Below are positions 23,542 to 36,365 of a DNA stretch of 64,000 nt, in pieces (within the stretch, counting starts at the first letter, position 1; each line of letters begins with the position of its first letter). The notes below the pieces were generated by a model. That model ran no database searches and was not told the origin of the DNA. It saw only the letters and a list, made by a program, of their open reading frames with translations. A program made the translations under genes and the position numbers. The stretch lies in contig NC_030811.1 in the NCBI RefSeq assembly GCF_001704415.2, positions 57,401,591-57,465,590 on the forward strand, given 5' to 3'. The DNA comes from Capra hircus. Taxonomy: Eukaryota; Chordata; Mammalia; Artiodactyla; Bovidae.

Positions 23542-24031
23542 TGCTGCTGCTGCTGCCAAGTTGCTTCAGTCGTCCATCTGTGCGACCCCATAGACGGCAG
23601 CCCACCAGGCTCTCCCGTCCCTGGGATTCTCCAGGCAAGAACACTGGAGTGGGTTGCCATTTCCTTCTCCAATGCATGAAAGTGAAAAGCGAAAGTGAAG
23701 TCACTCAGTCGTGTCCGACTCTTAGCGACCCCATGGACTGCAGCCTACCAGGCGCCTCCATCCATGGGATTTTCCAGGCAACAGTACTGGCTGCTGCTGC
23801 TGCTGCTAAGTCGCTTCAGTTGTGTCTGACTCTGTGCGACCCCATAGACAGCAGCCCACCAGGCTTCCCTGTCCCTGGGATTCTCCAGGCAAGAACACTG
23901 AAGTGGGTTGCCATTTCCTTCTCCAATGCATGAAAGTGAAAAGCGAAAGTGAAGTCACTCAGTCGTGTCCGACTCTTAGCGACCCCATGGACTGCAGCCT
24001 ACTAGGCTTCTCTGTCCATGGGATTTTCCAG
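23542..24031 (-). mobile_element. Two head-to-tail Bov-A2 SINEs (four Bov-A units)
   Basis: The first dimer is 23542-23790 and the second 23791-24031. Each begins with (CTG)n, has the 'gaaagtgaaaagcgaaagtg' linker and ends 'attttccagg'. The second starts exactly where the first is cut off. Confidence 0.93.
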
Positions 24032-25218
24032 GTTAAAAAAAGTCTGCTGAATTTGAATTACAATGGATATCTAAATTTAAAAAAGAAAAACCACTTAGAT
24101 GTTTATTTGAATTTTGAGCAGAATGAATCACTTTTTTTTTTTTTTAGTGGAACTCCATTTTTACTTGGGCATTTGGCAGACATCTAAAAAAAAAATATAT
24201 ATATATAAGCATGTCACTCTAAAGACAATAAATGGTAAAGTCACCAGTGATCAAAACTTTAGCTTTCATGTGAAAATATGACTTTTGGAAAACTTTCATT
24301 TACCCTTGTGAGACTGACAGATTTTTTTATACTTAAAGACTTTTTATGAGTAAGTAAGAGATGATGATAAGTGTAATTTTTTGATATTTGATGATGAAAT
24401 ATGCTAACATTTTGAAGATCTGGTTAAATAAAGGATAAGATATGTTTTTTAATTCCATATCACAACCAACCTTTAAGATTATTGAATTTTGATATAGTAT
24501 CAAAGAAGAGTATCCACCATTATATCAAATAGCTCTCAAAATCTCCCTCTGTCTTCTGACTGTGTGTCTGTGTAAAACAGTATTTTCCTTATAAACTTTA
24601 ACCAAAACAGCATATTGGAATAAATTGAAAGAAGCAAATAAAAAAACTCAGTAACCTCTATTAAGCCAAACATTAAAGAGCTTTGCAAAAAGGTAGAACA
24701 GTGTCAGTTTTCTCACTATTTTTTGTTTGTTTGTTTTGGAATGTGTATTTTTCATTAAAGCATGTTATTTCTGTTAGTGTAATGAATTTTTGTTATTTTA
24801 AAGTCAACAAGTTTTAAAATTTCTGTTTCAACTTCTAAAACAGTAAATATTCATAGATGTATCTCATATAAACAAAAAGTTTTCGTAGGTTTAATAATCT
24901 TTCAGAGCGTAAAAGGATCCTAGGTTAAAAAGATCTGAAAACCATTGGTTTTAGTTATGTTTTCAACATATGGTCTAGATTAGAAATCCATATATAGTTT
25001 AAATATAAAGCAAATCATTTTTAACCACCCCCACCCCGCCCCCACCACCGAGTTTTCTTAGTATTGCCTTTGTTCTTAGGTTTCTGTGTGTCTGTCCAGA
25101 AATGCCCATAAGGAATCTTTGCCCCTAGATCTGTGCACTACCCTCCTGGGAGTAGGTACCAGCCACAATTTCCTCCTACCTGAAAGGAAAGCGAGTCACT
25201 TGTGTGCATTTATGGACA
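24032..25218. other. Unassigned AT-rich intronic sequence
   Basis: No exon. A C-rich run at 25028-25043 gives G-runs on the minus strand. A short (AT)n lies near 24190-24208. Confidence 0.55.
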
Positions 25219-25312
25219 GATTGTCATTGTCTGTCACATCTGGCTAACTCCTTTATAAGGAAAGAGGGACAGCTAGCTGGGAATATGATTGCTGGTGGAA
25301 TGATTCTGTGTG
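25219..25312 (+). repeat. Unidentified direct repeat, copy 1
   Basis: It shares 'cacatctggcta', 'agctggg' and 'gattc.gtgtg' in order and spacing with 27009-27102. The family is not recognised. Confidence 0.75.
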
Positions 25313-27008
25313 TAAAACCTTTATCTAGAGACAGAATTGGAATTTGGAGGGAGTGTTTATGAGTTCATCATAAAGTGGTTTACCTAATGGTACTGCAGTC
25401 TATCAACAAAAGATATAATTATTTATTTAAAAAGATATTGTGGTAGTCTCTGGGAATACAGTGAACAAAAGAGACAGCCCTTGACTGTAAATGTAAAGTT
25501 ATGTGTGCACCTTGAGATGAAGTTGAAGGTCATGGGTAACAATGAAAACAGTTTAATGAGGAAGCCACTTCTTTTTTAGAACACTTTAAAAGAAAATAAC
25601 ATCTTGTTGATGGTATTATTTTAAGTTCAATGTCGGGGCAATGAGGGATTAGAGATGGGTGTGAAATTCATGCTATTTTGACCCCTGCCTCTTTAGAACA
25701 GTGGAGGAGAGGCCCTGCTCCCAACCTGGTGTTCTCGCCTGATCCCCCCTAAGCTCTTGTCTTCTCTGCAGCTCTTAACCTAACCCAGTCCAGGACTGTC
25801 ACAGCCTCCCTTGTTGTCCCATGAGGTCCCACCCAAAGTGAAAGACAGAGGAAACAAACATACCTTTTCCTTGTATCCTTGTTTCTGCCACTACCGCCTA
25901 CTGAGGAATCTGTAAGGGTTCTATTTGTTTACAACGTGTCTCTTTTTTAAGGCCACCCAGAGGCAAATTTGGAGCAAGTTTGCTAGGCAAAAAAATAAAA
26001 AAAAGATAAGAGAAAGACATGGCTGAAATATCCCTCAGTGTATCCTACAAACACCCTCTTTGAAGGCATGGAAACCACAAGCCCACAGAGCCTGCCTTGG
26101 GAATCTGTAGCCAGCTATGTTTTCAGAGAATGTGGGAGGCAGAGTTTTCCTACTATAGTGTTTATAAATATTCCAGAAATGCCAGGCATTGGTAGGGTGA
26201 CCTGGTTTATGGAATTGGGAAAGAGCCACGAGGAAACCTAAAATTATTTTTCTATTTTTTTACCCCTATGGTAAAATGTATGAAAATTCTGGAAAAAAAA
26301 AAAAAAAAGGTGAAGATAATCCTGAAGAAAACAATAAACCCAACCAACCAACAAACACTATCAGAGTGGTTTTTGGAGTCTGTGAAAATAAAATATTAAA
26401 TTGAATTTGAAGAGCATATTTTTTAATATAGTATTTATGGAGGGGAAGGCTTTGGGGAGTAGAACTGTTTGCTCAATTAAGGAATATTGATTGCTCAACA
26501 TAAGGACTTGTTTACTCTAAAATCGTCACCAAGAAATTTGTGTCAAGGAGGAAGGCTTCTATAGCTATCAATACTTAGGATAGACACAAAGTAGTAAATT
26601 GAAGTTGATTAGTATTTTATGAATTGTGTTCCTCTTTATATTGTACCAGGATATGTCCATGTGCTATGAAAAAAGAGTTCTATGGCCATATGAGAAATCA
26701 TCTTATATATTCTCCCAATTGGATATTTATATGCATTAAAGGATAAGAAAAGACCTACAATAAAGAAAACTCATTTAACTTTGTTCAACACAACCTTATT
26801 CATTTCTTGGCAGGAGTCTTATGTCGTGGAACCCCTAGCTAATCTCCTATGGAAAAAGATTCCACAAAATACTAGTTTAGGAAATGGTATAGGAGATAAT
26901 TGAATATATTACCTCAATACTTTTGATGGACAGATTTAGCCAATCCAGAAAATTCTTCTAGTGGCTCTGAAAGAAGACTGAGGTAAATGCTGGCCTGTGT
27001 TGGTAAGG
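25313..27008. other. Unassigned intronic sequence
   Basis: No exon or named repeat. Overlapping opposite-strand open frames at 26035-26241 have no domain. Confidence 0.55.
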
Positions 27009-27102
27009 AATTGCCATTGTCTTTCACATCTGGCTACCCCCTTCATTGGAAAGCTGAAGAGCCAGCTGGGGTTATGACAATTTGCCTACGGGATTCAGTG
27101 TG
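27009..27102 (+). repeat. Unidentified direct repeat, copy 2
   Basis: It is the partner of 25219-25312, about 1.8 kb away in the same orientation, with mostly substitution differences. Confidence 0.75.
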
Positions 27103-27724
27103 CTAGAAGTCACAGCCAACTATTTAATCCTTCCCTCTGGACTTCAGATGGATTGTGGTTACGGCACCCTTCAATGTTTTTTTACCAAAAAAAAAAAAAC
27201 CACATTTTTTAAAATGCTTATAGATTTTAAAAATGACCTACTATATCTATGGGGTTGCCTCACGTATTCATAGGGAACACCAGCTATTTGCGGTCATGGA
27301 GCAAGGGAGCATGCCAGCATGTGTTACTTTCTAGAGGGAGATGAAATGATTATTCCCACCAACCCTCAAACACACCCCTCCTTAGGAAAACAAACATTTG
27401 CAAGTTTATTTTATAAAATCCGCATAGAACTTATATAAATACATTGTGACAGCGGCTGTCATACTGCATATATCAAGAAAGTGCTTTGAAATTTTATGCA
27501 AATACATGGGTGATGTATACACTACTGTGCACCCCAAAAGACTACTCTATGTGTTCCTGGTGCCAAGGAAAACATGAATGTTCTCCAAGTAATTCAGAGG
27601 AAAAGTCACCACAGCCCTGTCCCTTTCACAGCCCTGTTCTCTGGGCCTGTGAAACCGACTTTGAATGGCTAATCCTAAAGCACGCAGGGTGGGAGTGAGA
27701 GTGCTGAAGGTTCATTTTTATCAG
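27103..27724. other. Unassigned intronic sequence
   Basis: No exon. The open frame at 27486-27698 contains a few cysteines but lacks a VWC pattern. Confidence 0.5.
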
Positions 27725-27905
27725 GAACTTCTATAGATTAAGTTCTGTGCTGGGTGCTTTAAGTACATTCACTCATAACGTTTTCACAACAGCTTTGTAA
27801 GGAAAGTGACATTGTTTAGTAATAAAATAACCAAGATGCACATTACATAAATTGCCAAGGTCACTCATTTGTTAATTTATGGAGCTGACTGAGATTTACA
27901 GTTAA
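27725..27905 (-). mobile_element. MIR-class fragment
   Basis: Antisense MIR-like order: 'ctgtgctgggtgctttaagt', 'cacaacagctttgtaaggaa', 'ttgccaaggtcactcatttg'. Confidence 0.6.
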
Positions 27906-27934
27906 TTTGACCCTACAGTATTTGTAAGAACTAA

Positions 27935-28140
27935 ACATTTAATGAGCACTTATTTGTGCACCAGACACTGAGCTAAACCCTTTACCTCCATCATCTGATT
28001 TTTTATATGAACTTGTGAGAATGGGTACAGGTTGTTTGTTGTTTTTTTTTTTTTTCTAATTTACAGATGAAGAAATTGAAACATAGAGAAGTAAACTAAA
28101 TTTAGTGCAAAGTAGCAAAGGATTGAACTGGGGTAGGAGA
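27935..28140 (-). mobile_element. MIR SINE
   Basis: Antisense MIR: 'gtgcaccagacactgagcta', 'tacagatgaagaaattgaaa', 'aggattgaactgggg'. Confidence 0.7.
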
Positions 28141-28239
28141 GGGCTCTTAACCCCAGGGTTTGTTCCTTTGAACCATGTGGATTTCCAGTTTTCCTTCTCG
28201 ATTTAGACTCTGGAAACTACCTGCTTGTACTGAGTTCAA

Positions 28240-28459
28240 GGAGTGGGCTTCCCCAGTGGCTCAGTGGTAAAGAATCTGCCTACCATGCAGGAGTCACAGG
28301 AGATGTGGGTTCGATTCCTGGGTAGGAAAGATGCCCTGGAGGAGAGCATGGCAACCCACTCCAGTCTTCTGGCCTGGAGAATCCCATGGAGAGGAACCTG
28401 GCTGGCTACAGTCTATAGGGTCGCAGAGTCAGACATGACTGAAGTGACAGCATGCACCC
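28240..28459 (+). mobile_element. Bov-tA SINE
   Basis: It has the sense head 'cttccccagtggctcagtgg' and an imperfect duplication ACTGAGTTCA / ACTGAGCTTA (28229-28238 and 28460-28469). Confidence 0.9.
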
Positions 28460-28687
28460 ACTGAGCTTAACGCACAGGGAGATAGTGAAGGCTCATGCCT
28501 TCATAAACTAGGATTTCATAACTTTAAAAAGTAATTATTTTCCTGCAGATTTTTGATTCATCACCCATTATCAGGAATTTGGTATCCATGTGCATGGAAA
28601 CGGTTATTTCTACAACTCTAATAAAAGACCACATTGGGGTTTTGAGAGACTGTTTCAGTGTAAAGACCTCATATCTAAGTATTAGGT

Positions 28688-28900
28688 GAAAGGAAAGTGA
28701 AAGGAAAGTCACTCAGTCATGTCCGACTCTTTGTGACCCCATGGACACCAGGCTTCTCTGTCCATGCGATTTTCTAGGCAAGACCCTGGAGTGAGTTGCC
28801 ATTTCCTTCTCCAGGGAACTTCCCAACCCAGGGATCGAACCCAGGCCCCCTACATTGTAGACAGACACTTTACCATCTGAGCCACCGAGAACGGCCCCCT
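28688..28900 (-). mobile_element. Bov-tA SINE
   Basis: An antisense copy from the 'gaaaggaaagtgaaaggaaa' end to 'gagccaccgagaac'. TATTAGG is present on both flanks. Confidence 0.9.
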
Positions 28901-29198
28901 TATTAGGGTTTGCAGCTTTTTGTCCCAAACATTGGGATACATGTACATCTGAGGCTCTCCTCCTTCATTCCTGTCACCCTTTGGAGTTAGGAATACTTCT
29001 GAGGCAAATCATTTAAAATATTTGCTAGGAACAATTTCAGTGGAATACTGCTCCTTTCATTTGCAAGCGTTAAGAACTCTTCTGTTTTTCAAAGTAAAAC
29101 TTATTAGACCCTTTGAGAACTATGGATTTTGAATCCATATGAATTTTGTGGTTGCCCAAGTTTCCCTAGGATGGCATTTTTATTAAATGAGAGCAACC

Positions 29199-29548
29199 CT
29201 TTTTAAAATATTTATTTATTCGGCTACACTGGGTCATCGACACAGCACATGGGCTTTCTCTAGGGGCTGCTCTCAGGGGCTTCTCTTTAGTTGCAGAGTG
29301 CGGGCTTCTCATTGCGGCGGCTTCAATTGTTGTTGCGAAGCCCTTGCTCTAGATGAGTGGGCTTCACTATTTGCAGCACTCAGGCTTAACAGGTGTAGCT
29401 TGCAGGCTCTGGAGTTTGGGCTCAGTAATAGTGGTGCATGGGCTTAGTTGCTCCGTGGCATGTGGGATCTTCTCGGCACTGACTTGGAAGTTGAGTTCTT
29501 AATGGGACGCCCGAGAGCAACCACCAGGGAAGACCACCAGGGACACCC
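29199..29548 (-). mobile_element. CHR-type SINE with a complex 5' junction
   Basis: Antisense CHR text ('ctttctctaggggctgctct', 'gttgctccgtggcatgtggg'). The 10-bp target duplication GAGAGCAACC flanks it (29189-29198 and 29549-29558). A third copy sits inside the 5' end at 29513-29522. Confidence 0.85.
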
Positions 29549-29558
29549 GAGAGCAACC

Positions 29559-32500
29559 ATTTTTCATGCAGATTTGATGCCAGAGAATGGAGCACTTGTG
29601 ATTTCAGTCAGGCCACTTGGGAGGATTTACAAAAAAAGAAGGGAGACTTGAGCCTAAAGGCTATCCCAGGCTAAACTAGTTAAAAGGTCAGTGGATCATA
29701 GTCTTTGTCCTACACTACTGGAAACATCTTCCTAAAACAAAAGCATGAAATAGTCACTGCACATGAGAATCTCTAGGATGCATTTTAAGTAAAATATAGG
29801 ACATAAATGTAAGTGTATTTTTCACTTAAGCAATTTTTCTGGGGCGGGGGGAGGAATGGAACCATTTTGGTTGTCTTACCCACAGACTCCCTAAAACATA
29901 AGATGTTATGTCCTATCTAAAAAATTAAGAGAAATCCTTCACTTCAAGGGCAATATCTATAATCTACACACTTGAGCATATGCCAGACTCTCTTCAGATT
30001 AGAAATATTTTCAACCAATCTGAATTAGCAATGTTCTGATCATGAGTTGGTCATATACTTTGACCTACTTGTTTATAACAGTTTTCTGAATTAGGCAACC
30101 AAACTTGAGTACTGGTTGATGAAGAACTTTATAAATAGCATAGGTCAATTTAAAACGTGACTTTCTGGATTTCTCGGTCAAGAAAAGAGCTAGATGTCCA
30201 CCTTCAGTGTGTAAACTTTCACTCAATCTGCTTGTTTTTGAGACATTGCCATCATCCTCCCGCTGGTTTGGAAAAATAAAATGGTTGATATTTCTGAGTC
30301 ACTGCCGCCCTGAGTCTTCGATGTCTGCCTTCCAAATACTCCGCTTCAGCACTGTATGGGTATTCAGCACTGGTCTTTAAAGAGAGAGGCTGCATGTGTT
30401 CTGAGTTGCTTGGCTCTGTTTCAAATGGATCGGCCTTCCCCTGGTTTCCAATCAAAGGTGATCTTCCGCTCTTTTTCCATTAGTATCATAGGAACCATGG
30501 AAACTGTCCTTGGCTTTCATTGAAACGTTTATGGTAATTCCAACAAGCGGCTGGCCTTCTGTTTGAGCTATGGCCTAAAATAACTTGTCCTGAACTGTTT
30601 TCTGTATCTTTTTCTGAAATAAGATACAATTGTTGCTCAGGTAGAACTTTTTTTTTTTTTTCATTCCTTTTAATAGGGTTAAGGGTTTAACCTTAACCTC
30701 TGGGTTGCTAGGCGTATTGTCATAGTTACAGAGCTGTTGTCTTCTCAGACCTCACCCATGACCTGGCAAACTTTCCAGCCAGCTGCCCCCTCACTGAGGT
30801 ACCTACTCTCTTCCGGCTTCTCTGGAGCACGTTCTGGCCAAGACTATGAGACAATGCTTCTGAACCTCGTCTGATATTATTCCAGGAGAAGCTCAATTTA
30901 GCATAACATTGTTTCTGCAAGAAGCCAAGCTCTTTCTCTTTCTGCTTATGAGTCCATTTGCCAGAGAATATACGTATGTTTTGTCCCCAGGTACTATTTT
31001 ATAATAGGTATTGCCAATGGTGATCATCTTCTTAGGCGGATGCCTAGTCTTCCTAAAAAGAGTTTATGATAGAGGAACTATGTCTTTTCTGCGCTGGACA
31101 AGAGTCCATCGTCTCTCCATGTCTGTCTGCCATTGCCCCCTCTGTTCCCCCCATTTTCCGAGTCACTCTGGTTCTCAGCCTGGCATGCCTACTGCATGCA
31201 TCCTCTTTGCACATTGCCACTAATATCATGGAGACCTCTGATCACCAGCAGTGTCATCTGAATTTTCCTTTCCATGTGTTTTACTCAGTTATAGAAATCC
31301 CAAATCAGTGGGCCTGTACTTGAATATTTCAAGTTCTTTTCAGCTTTACTTTCAGCATCTTTCTTCCTCAGGACCAACATGGGCATCCGTGGCAGCCACT
31401 GGGCTTGGGATAGCTTGAGTGACAGATGCCAAGTTATATTCACAATAGTCCTTTCCGTCTGTGACTAGACTCAGTAACTAGGGGATTCTGTTGCTCTGCA
31501 TCTCCTCCCTTAGGATGGAGTTTGCTCTCACAAGAAGACAAATGGGTGAACTTCTCTTTTTCACTGGAGTTGCCCAGACTTGTCAGAATGCAAGCTTTGG
31601 CTCAAGCTATGAGCCCCTCATCACAACTATTTCCAACAGCCTGTACACATCTTTTCCTTTGATCATGTTGGGCCTAGATTATGATCATCCCAAGAGCTAG
31701 CCAAGATTGGGTTACATCCTGATTGTCTTAAAACACAAACTTAGAATTGGTTGACAAGACCAATACCCACAGGCATCACTAGTTTAAATGAATAGTGCTA
31801 GAAGCCTCTAGTTTCTCTGGACAGTGTACCTCAATAGAGCTAGAGTGTTTATAGGACTCTGTGGGTATTATATTTACAGTATTTTATATTTTATTAGAAT
31901 TTTAGGGAATTGTCACTTGATACAAAGTAAAGAACTGTACATAGTCATGTATACTGAATGGAAGTTTAGAAATTTTTCATTTAAAGATCAGTGTCTAACA
32001 TATAGAAACTCAAATGTTTGTTGCAGAGATGAACAAAAGCCAAAATGCTGTGACTCATCAATTCAGAAATTTAAGTTTAAATATAATCTTTTTTCTGTAG
32101 TGTTTTCAGGTATACTATATTTATGAAAAATCTCGAAGACTTCTAAGTGCAATTTTGTCAATACAGTAAGGGGATCCAGATATATCTTCATTAAGACTAA
32201 TTCATTTTAAGGCAACAGATATTTTTAGACCTTAGGAAACATTACTGGAGCACAAACATTTTTTAATTATTCCAATTTTAACCGACAACTGTACAAGTAG
32301 GTATTTAACTAAAAACCAAGCACTTCCGATGTTACTGTGGTCTAGCTGTGGAGCTGGGAGGAGAGAAGCACTTGACGAAGACAAAAGGAAGATTAACCTA
32401 GCTTCTATCCTTAGTGAACTCTCAACCCAGTTTGGGTAAATAATAAATCCAAATGAAAGACTGCGGAAGCAAAATAAAACAATATGAAGCATGTGGTATA

Positions 32501-34504
32501 TTACATAAACTACTTCTGGTGTCAAAACTTAAAGGTCAACAGAAAGGTTTTAGATGAGCAGTCCGTGAGCATACTGTGGGACAGTATTTCTAGAGACACT
32601 TGCCTCCAGTCAAAGGCTTTCGTGTGGCTTCCTCCTTAGTGCATAACCAGCTTTGCTGCTGTGCAGACAGCCTGCGGAACATGAAAAATGCCCTTCCTCC
32701 TGCACAATGGTGTTATTTCCTTCCTTTCAGGAATGGCTCATAACTCACAGGAGGTGTGAGTTCTGAATGATCGGTCTTTTCATCTCCCTGGAAGTGGGCC
32801 AGACTGTAGATAAAGCGTTTGATGTGTCAGCGGTAGGCTGTAACAGCTTTGACTACTTACATGATGATGAAAGGTTGAACTTTGATAAAAATGGCAAGAA
32901 AAGGAAAAGGGCTCGTTTTCTTTCTTTTACTTTTTTTTTTTCAGAAAGGCAGTTGAAAAATGTCCTACCGGGGTGGTCTGGAAGGTGTCTGGGAATCTGA
33001 AACATCAGGAGGGTGTTCCTCTGTGGATTTGTTTGTTTATTTGTTGATTGTTTCAGAGAGGGAACCCCCCATGCTTGCCAGCAAGGCCAGATTCTCAGGG
33101 CCCTTATCGGCAAGTCCTACCTCTCTGTTCAGTGAGCCTTGAAAAGAGGGGTCACATCCTTCAGGGCAGATTACTGCTTCTGCTCCAGTCATCCCTCAGC
33201 CCTCAGCTCCCATATGCAGACATCAAATGAACCAGGGCTGGTAGATCTATTCTGATTCCCAGAGCTTTTTTATCCCTCAGGTTGCAGGGCATTTGCTCAA
33301 AGATCGCATTGGAGGTTGATCCTCAAGGGTGGTCTTATCTTCCTGTTTCTAAAATGGACAAAGACAGGGAATAAAATATTCATGGAAACTTCCAACCAGT
33401 TGGAATTTGCCTCAAACAGTATCCCAGTTGTTATCAGTGATTTGTGTGTCTCCCTGTGGGGAAAGCTGGGTTTGGGGAAGAGGAAGAAATTTGAAATTTT
33501 CTTTTTCAAAGCAGAAACATTAAGGAAAAAAAAATCCTGCCATTCAGCTAAGTGACAAGAAAGAGCAAAGAACCAGGACTCAGAGGAAGACAGATGAATT
33601 TTTACTTTTAGATATGAGGCTTAAGCAACACATAATGGAAACCCTCTTTTAAAATGGTGTTAGTAAAAAGAATCAACACATTTACATCACCTATTTATTT
33701 ATGACTCTAATATTTGTTTCACAAAATTATGACCTTTGGCCCTGCCTCCACGTGCACTTGAAGTCCACTGTTGTCTCCATAGCTAGGCTGAACCTGCTCA
33801 CCCCGGCAGCTGCTGATAATAAGCCTAGAGCTGGCAACAGGGGAGGCCTGGCTGTGGTACCATACAACCCCAACCCCGGCCTTCAGTTTCTCTGAAATCT
33901 CCTGTAGGTATCTCTGAACATGATGAATACAATCAGACTCTCTGGGGATCCCCTGTCTGGCCATCAGAGGACACTGAAGTCCCTGCAGGGCTTATTGTTA
34001 AGGGCCAGAGAGTGACAAATCATACAACTTGGCGGGAACTTACATATAGGGGCCCCGAAGAGACCTGCTGGCAAACAGGATGGTTTCCTCCTTCCTTAAC
34101 ATCCAAAATGTTCTTGAAGGTGTCCATCAGCACCGATGATCGGCCTGAAACAACAAGAAGAGAGTGAGCAAGATGAGAAACTCAGATTATCTGAATGGAG
34201 TGTTCACTTTCTGAAAGGGAGAATGAAATAACTAGAGATGAGCAGGGGGAGAGGAGCAAATGGGAAGTGAGGAACTTGTTCAGTTCAGTACCATATAACC
34301 AGGATTCAAACAAGTTCCTGGCTGTCTTTTCCTTTTTGGTAAAACATGGGAAAAACTAGCTCGTTCAGGGAGGGAAAAGCTGATAGGAAGGTTATTAGAG
34401 TGTGTTGTAGTGACGTTGGAGCTGAAACATTACATCTGGTGCTACACAGTGAAATGAAATGTCATTTCTTTAATAATAATAACTTTGGTAGGTATAATAA
34501 TGTG
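29559..34504. other. Unassigned intronic sequence, about 4.9 kb
   Basis: No exon or SINE was recognised on either strand. A short palindrome lies at 30677-30698 (GGTTAAGG / CCTTAACC). Open frames are short, overlapping and domain-free. The lack of recent insertions contrasts with both flanks. Confidence 0.5.
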
Positions 34505-35395
34505 CTCTCTAGCTCATCTAGATGTTCACATCCTAATCCCCCAAACCTGTGACTGTCACCTTATATGGCAAAAATGACTTTGCAGTTATAATTTTAGTTA
34601 AGAATGTTTCCAGTAGTCATGTACGGATGTGAGAGCTGGACCGTAAAGAAGGCTGAGTGCCAAGGACTGATGCTTCTGAACTGTGTTGCTGGAGAAGACT
34701 CTTGAAAGTTCCTTGGACAGCAAGGAGATCAAACCAGTCAATCCTAAAGGAAATCAACCCTGAATATTCATTGAGAGGACTGATGCTGAAACTGAAGCTC
34801 CAATACTTTGGCCATCTGTTGCGAAGAGCTGACTTGTTGGAAAAGACCCTGATGCTGGGAAAGATTGATGGCAGAAGAAGGGGGTGACAGACGATGAGAT
34901 GGTTGGATGGCATCATCGACTAAATGGACATGAGTTTGAGAAAACTGAGGGAGATAGTGAAGGACCAGGAAGCCTGGTATGCTGTAGTCCATGGGGTCAC
35001 AAAGAGTCAGACATGAGAGATTATCCTGGATTATCTGGATGGACCCTTTTTCCAACAGTCCTTAAAAAGGGAAAATGGAAGGGTCAGAGTTAGAGGAGGC
35101 ATGATAATGGAGGCAAGGGCCAGGTTCAGAGAGAGATTTGAAGATGCTACTACTGATGGTTTTGATGATGGAGAAAGAAGACCAGGAACCTAGAAGTTGG
35201 AAGAGACAAGGAAACAGATTCCTCTTAGGAGTCTTTAGAAGGAACACAGCCCTGCCAACACTTTGATTTTAGCCGAGTGAAATTGATTTCAGACTTCTAA
35301 TCTCCAGCACTGTAAGATAATAAATGTGTGTTACTTTAAGTCACCAAGGCTGTGTGGTAATTTGTTAGATCAGCAATAGGAAACCAAAACAATAA
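34505..35395 (+). mobile_element. Old MaLR-like LTR fossil, split by BovB
   Basis: The left part (34505-34606) has 'ccttatatggcaaaaatgac'. The right part (35016-35395) has 'gagattatcctggattatct' and 'taagataataaatgtgtgtt' and ends 'cagcaataggaaac'. This is a non-coding LTR-like remnant. The family is from memory. Confidence 0.55.
34607..35015 (+). mobile_element. BovB 3' fragment
   Basis: It carries the last about 400 bp of BovB ORF2, degenerate, with stops and a shortened 3' end. It is inserted in the LTR fossil. Confidence 0.9.
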
Positions 35396-36157
35396 TATGA
35401 GCAACAGTACGATTGGACTTGGAAACATTAATTGATGGGAAAAATGAAAGGAATTTGGTTCAGGCTTGATTCTTAAGGCAGGCCTTGATTTTCTGAATAG
35501 GCAGTGAAGAAAGAAAAAGGTTTTGTTTTTATCAGCTCAGTGGGTACTTCTCAGAGGTCATTGTTTGCTCAAGATTTTCATGGGGCAAAATAAGTACCGT
35601 GGCGAAACTTTGCTGACATACCTTTGATTCTCTGTGTGTAGAACTGAAGCTGAGTTTTATTTTATGACTTGAAAACAAAAACCCATGCATAGCATGATGT
35701 TCAGATTCTTGGGAAAGAAAGTCTCCAGGATCCATACAGATGGTGATGATAAAGCCTGAGTTGGACTCAGCACAGATGCCTCAGAGAAGCGTAATTCAAC
35801 TCGATCAACCTCAATCACCCATTCCTGCCCTCCTTTCCATGAGCATGAGTAAAAGTAGCCTCTAGCCACTGAGGTGAAATGGGGCCCGATTCTTCTCTCA
35901 GAGAACTCTTCAACCTAAAAAATATTCTCCATCATTCAGAACACACGTCTTAATCATGTGTTATAAGCTATGATGTGTGCTAACTGTGAGGAACTCACAA
36001 GATAATTATGACTTAATCCCTAATTGATGGAAGCTCCTGTTAATTAGGCATTTGCAAAATGTGGTGCTTTGGACAGCAGCATTCAAGTCGGCTGGGAAAG
36101 TTATCAAAAATGCAGGTTCCTGGATCGTGGCTTGAGAAACGTTGGTCTAGTGTAGTA
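35396..36157. other. Mostly unassigned; possible MER5 trace
   Basis: At 36050-36150 'ttatcaaaaatgcaggttcc' is MER5-like. The rest is unassigned. Confidence 0.45.
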
Positions 36158-36335
36158 GTTCTCAACTTGAATTGATTTTGTACCCTGCCGTCATTTGGCA
36201 GTGTTTATTGCAACCAGGGGATGAAGGGGGATACTGGCGTCTAGTGGATAGAGACCAGGGATGATGCTAAACATTCTACAGTGCATATGATGGCTCCCTG
36301 AAGCAAAGACTTAAAACATCAGTAATGTCAAAGTT
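36158..36335 (+). mobile_element. MER20 DNA transposon fossil
   Basis: 'ctggcgtctagtggatagag' and 'ccagggatgatgctaaacat' match the MER20 core as remembered. Confidence 0.75.
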
Positions 36336-36365
36336 GAAAAGCCCTAGGCTAGTGTTGAGTCTCAC

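Noticed and set aside
27486..27698. Cysteine-containing open frame that might be a missing VWC exon
   Set aside because: CSWCQGKHEC lacks the CxxCxC and CCxxC spacing of BMPER VWC domains and has no suitable splice borders.
30677..30698. Telomere-like palindrome GGTTAAGG / CCTTAACC
   Set aside because: Short, single, and not in tandem TTAGGG context; likely chance.
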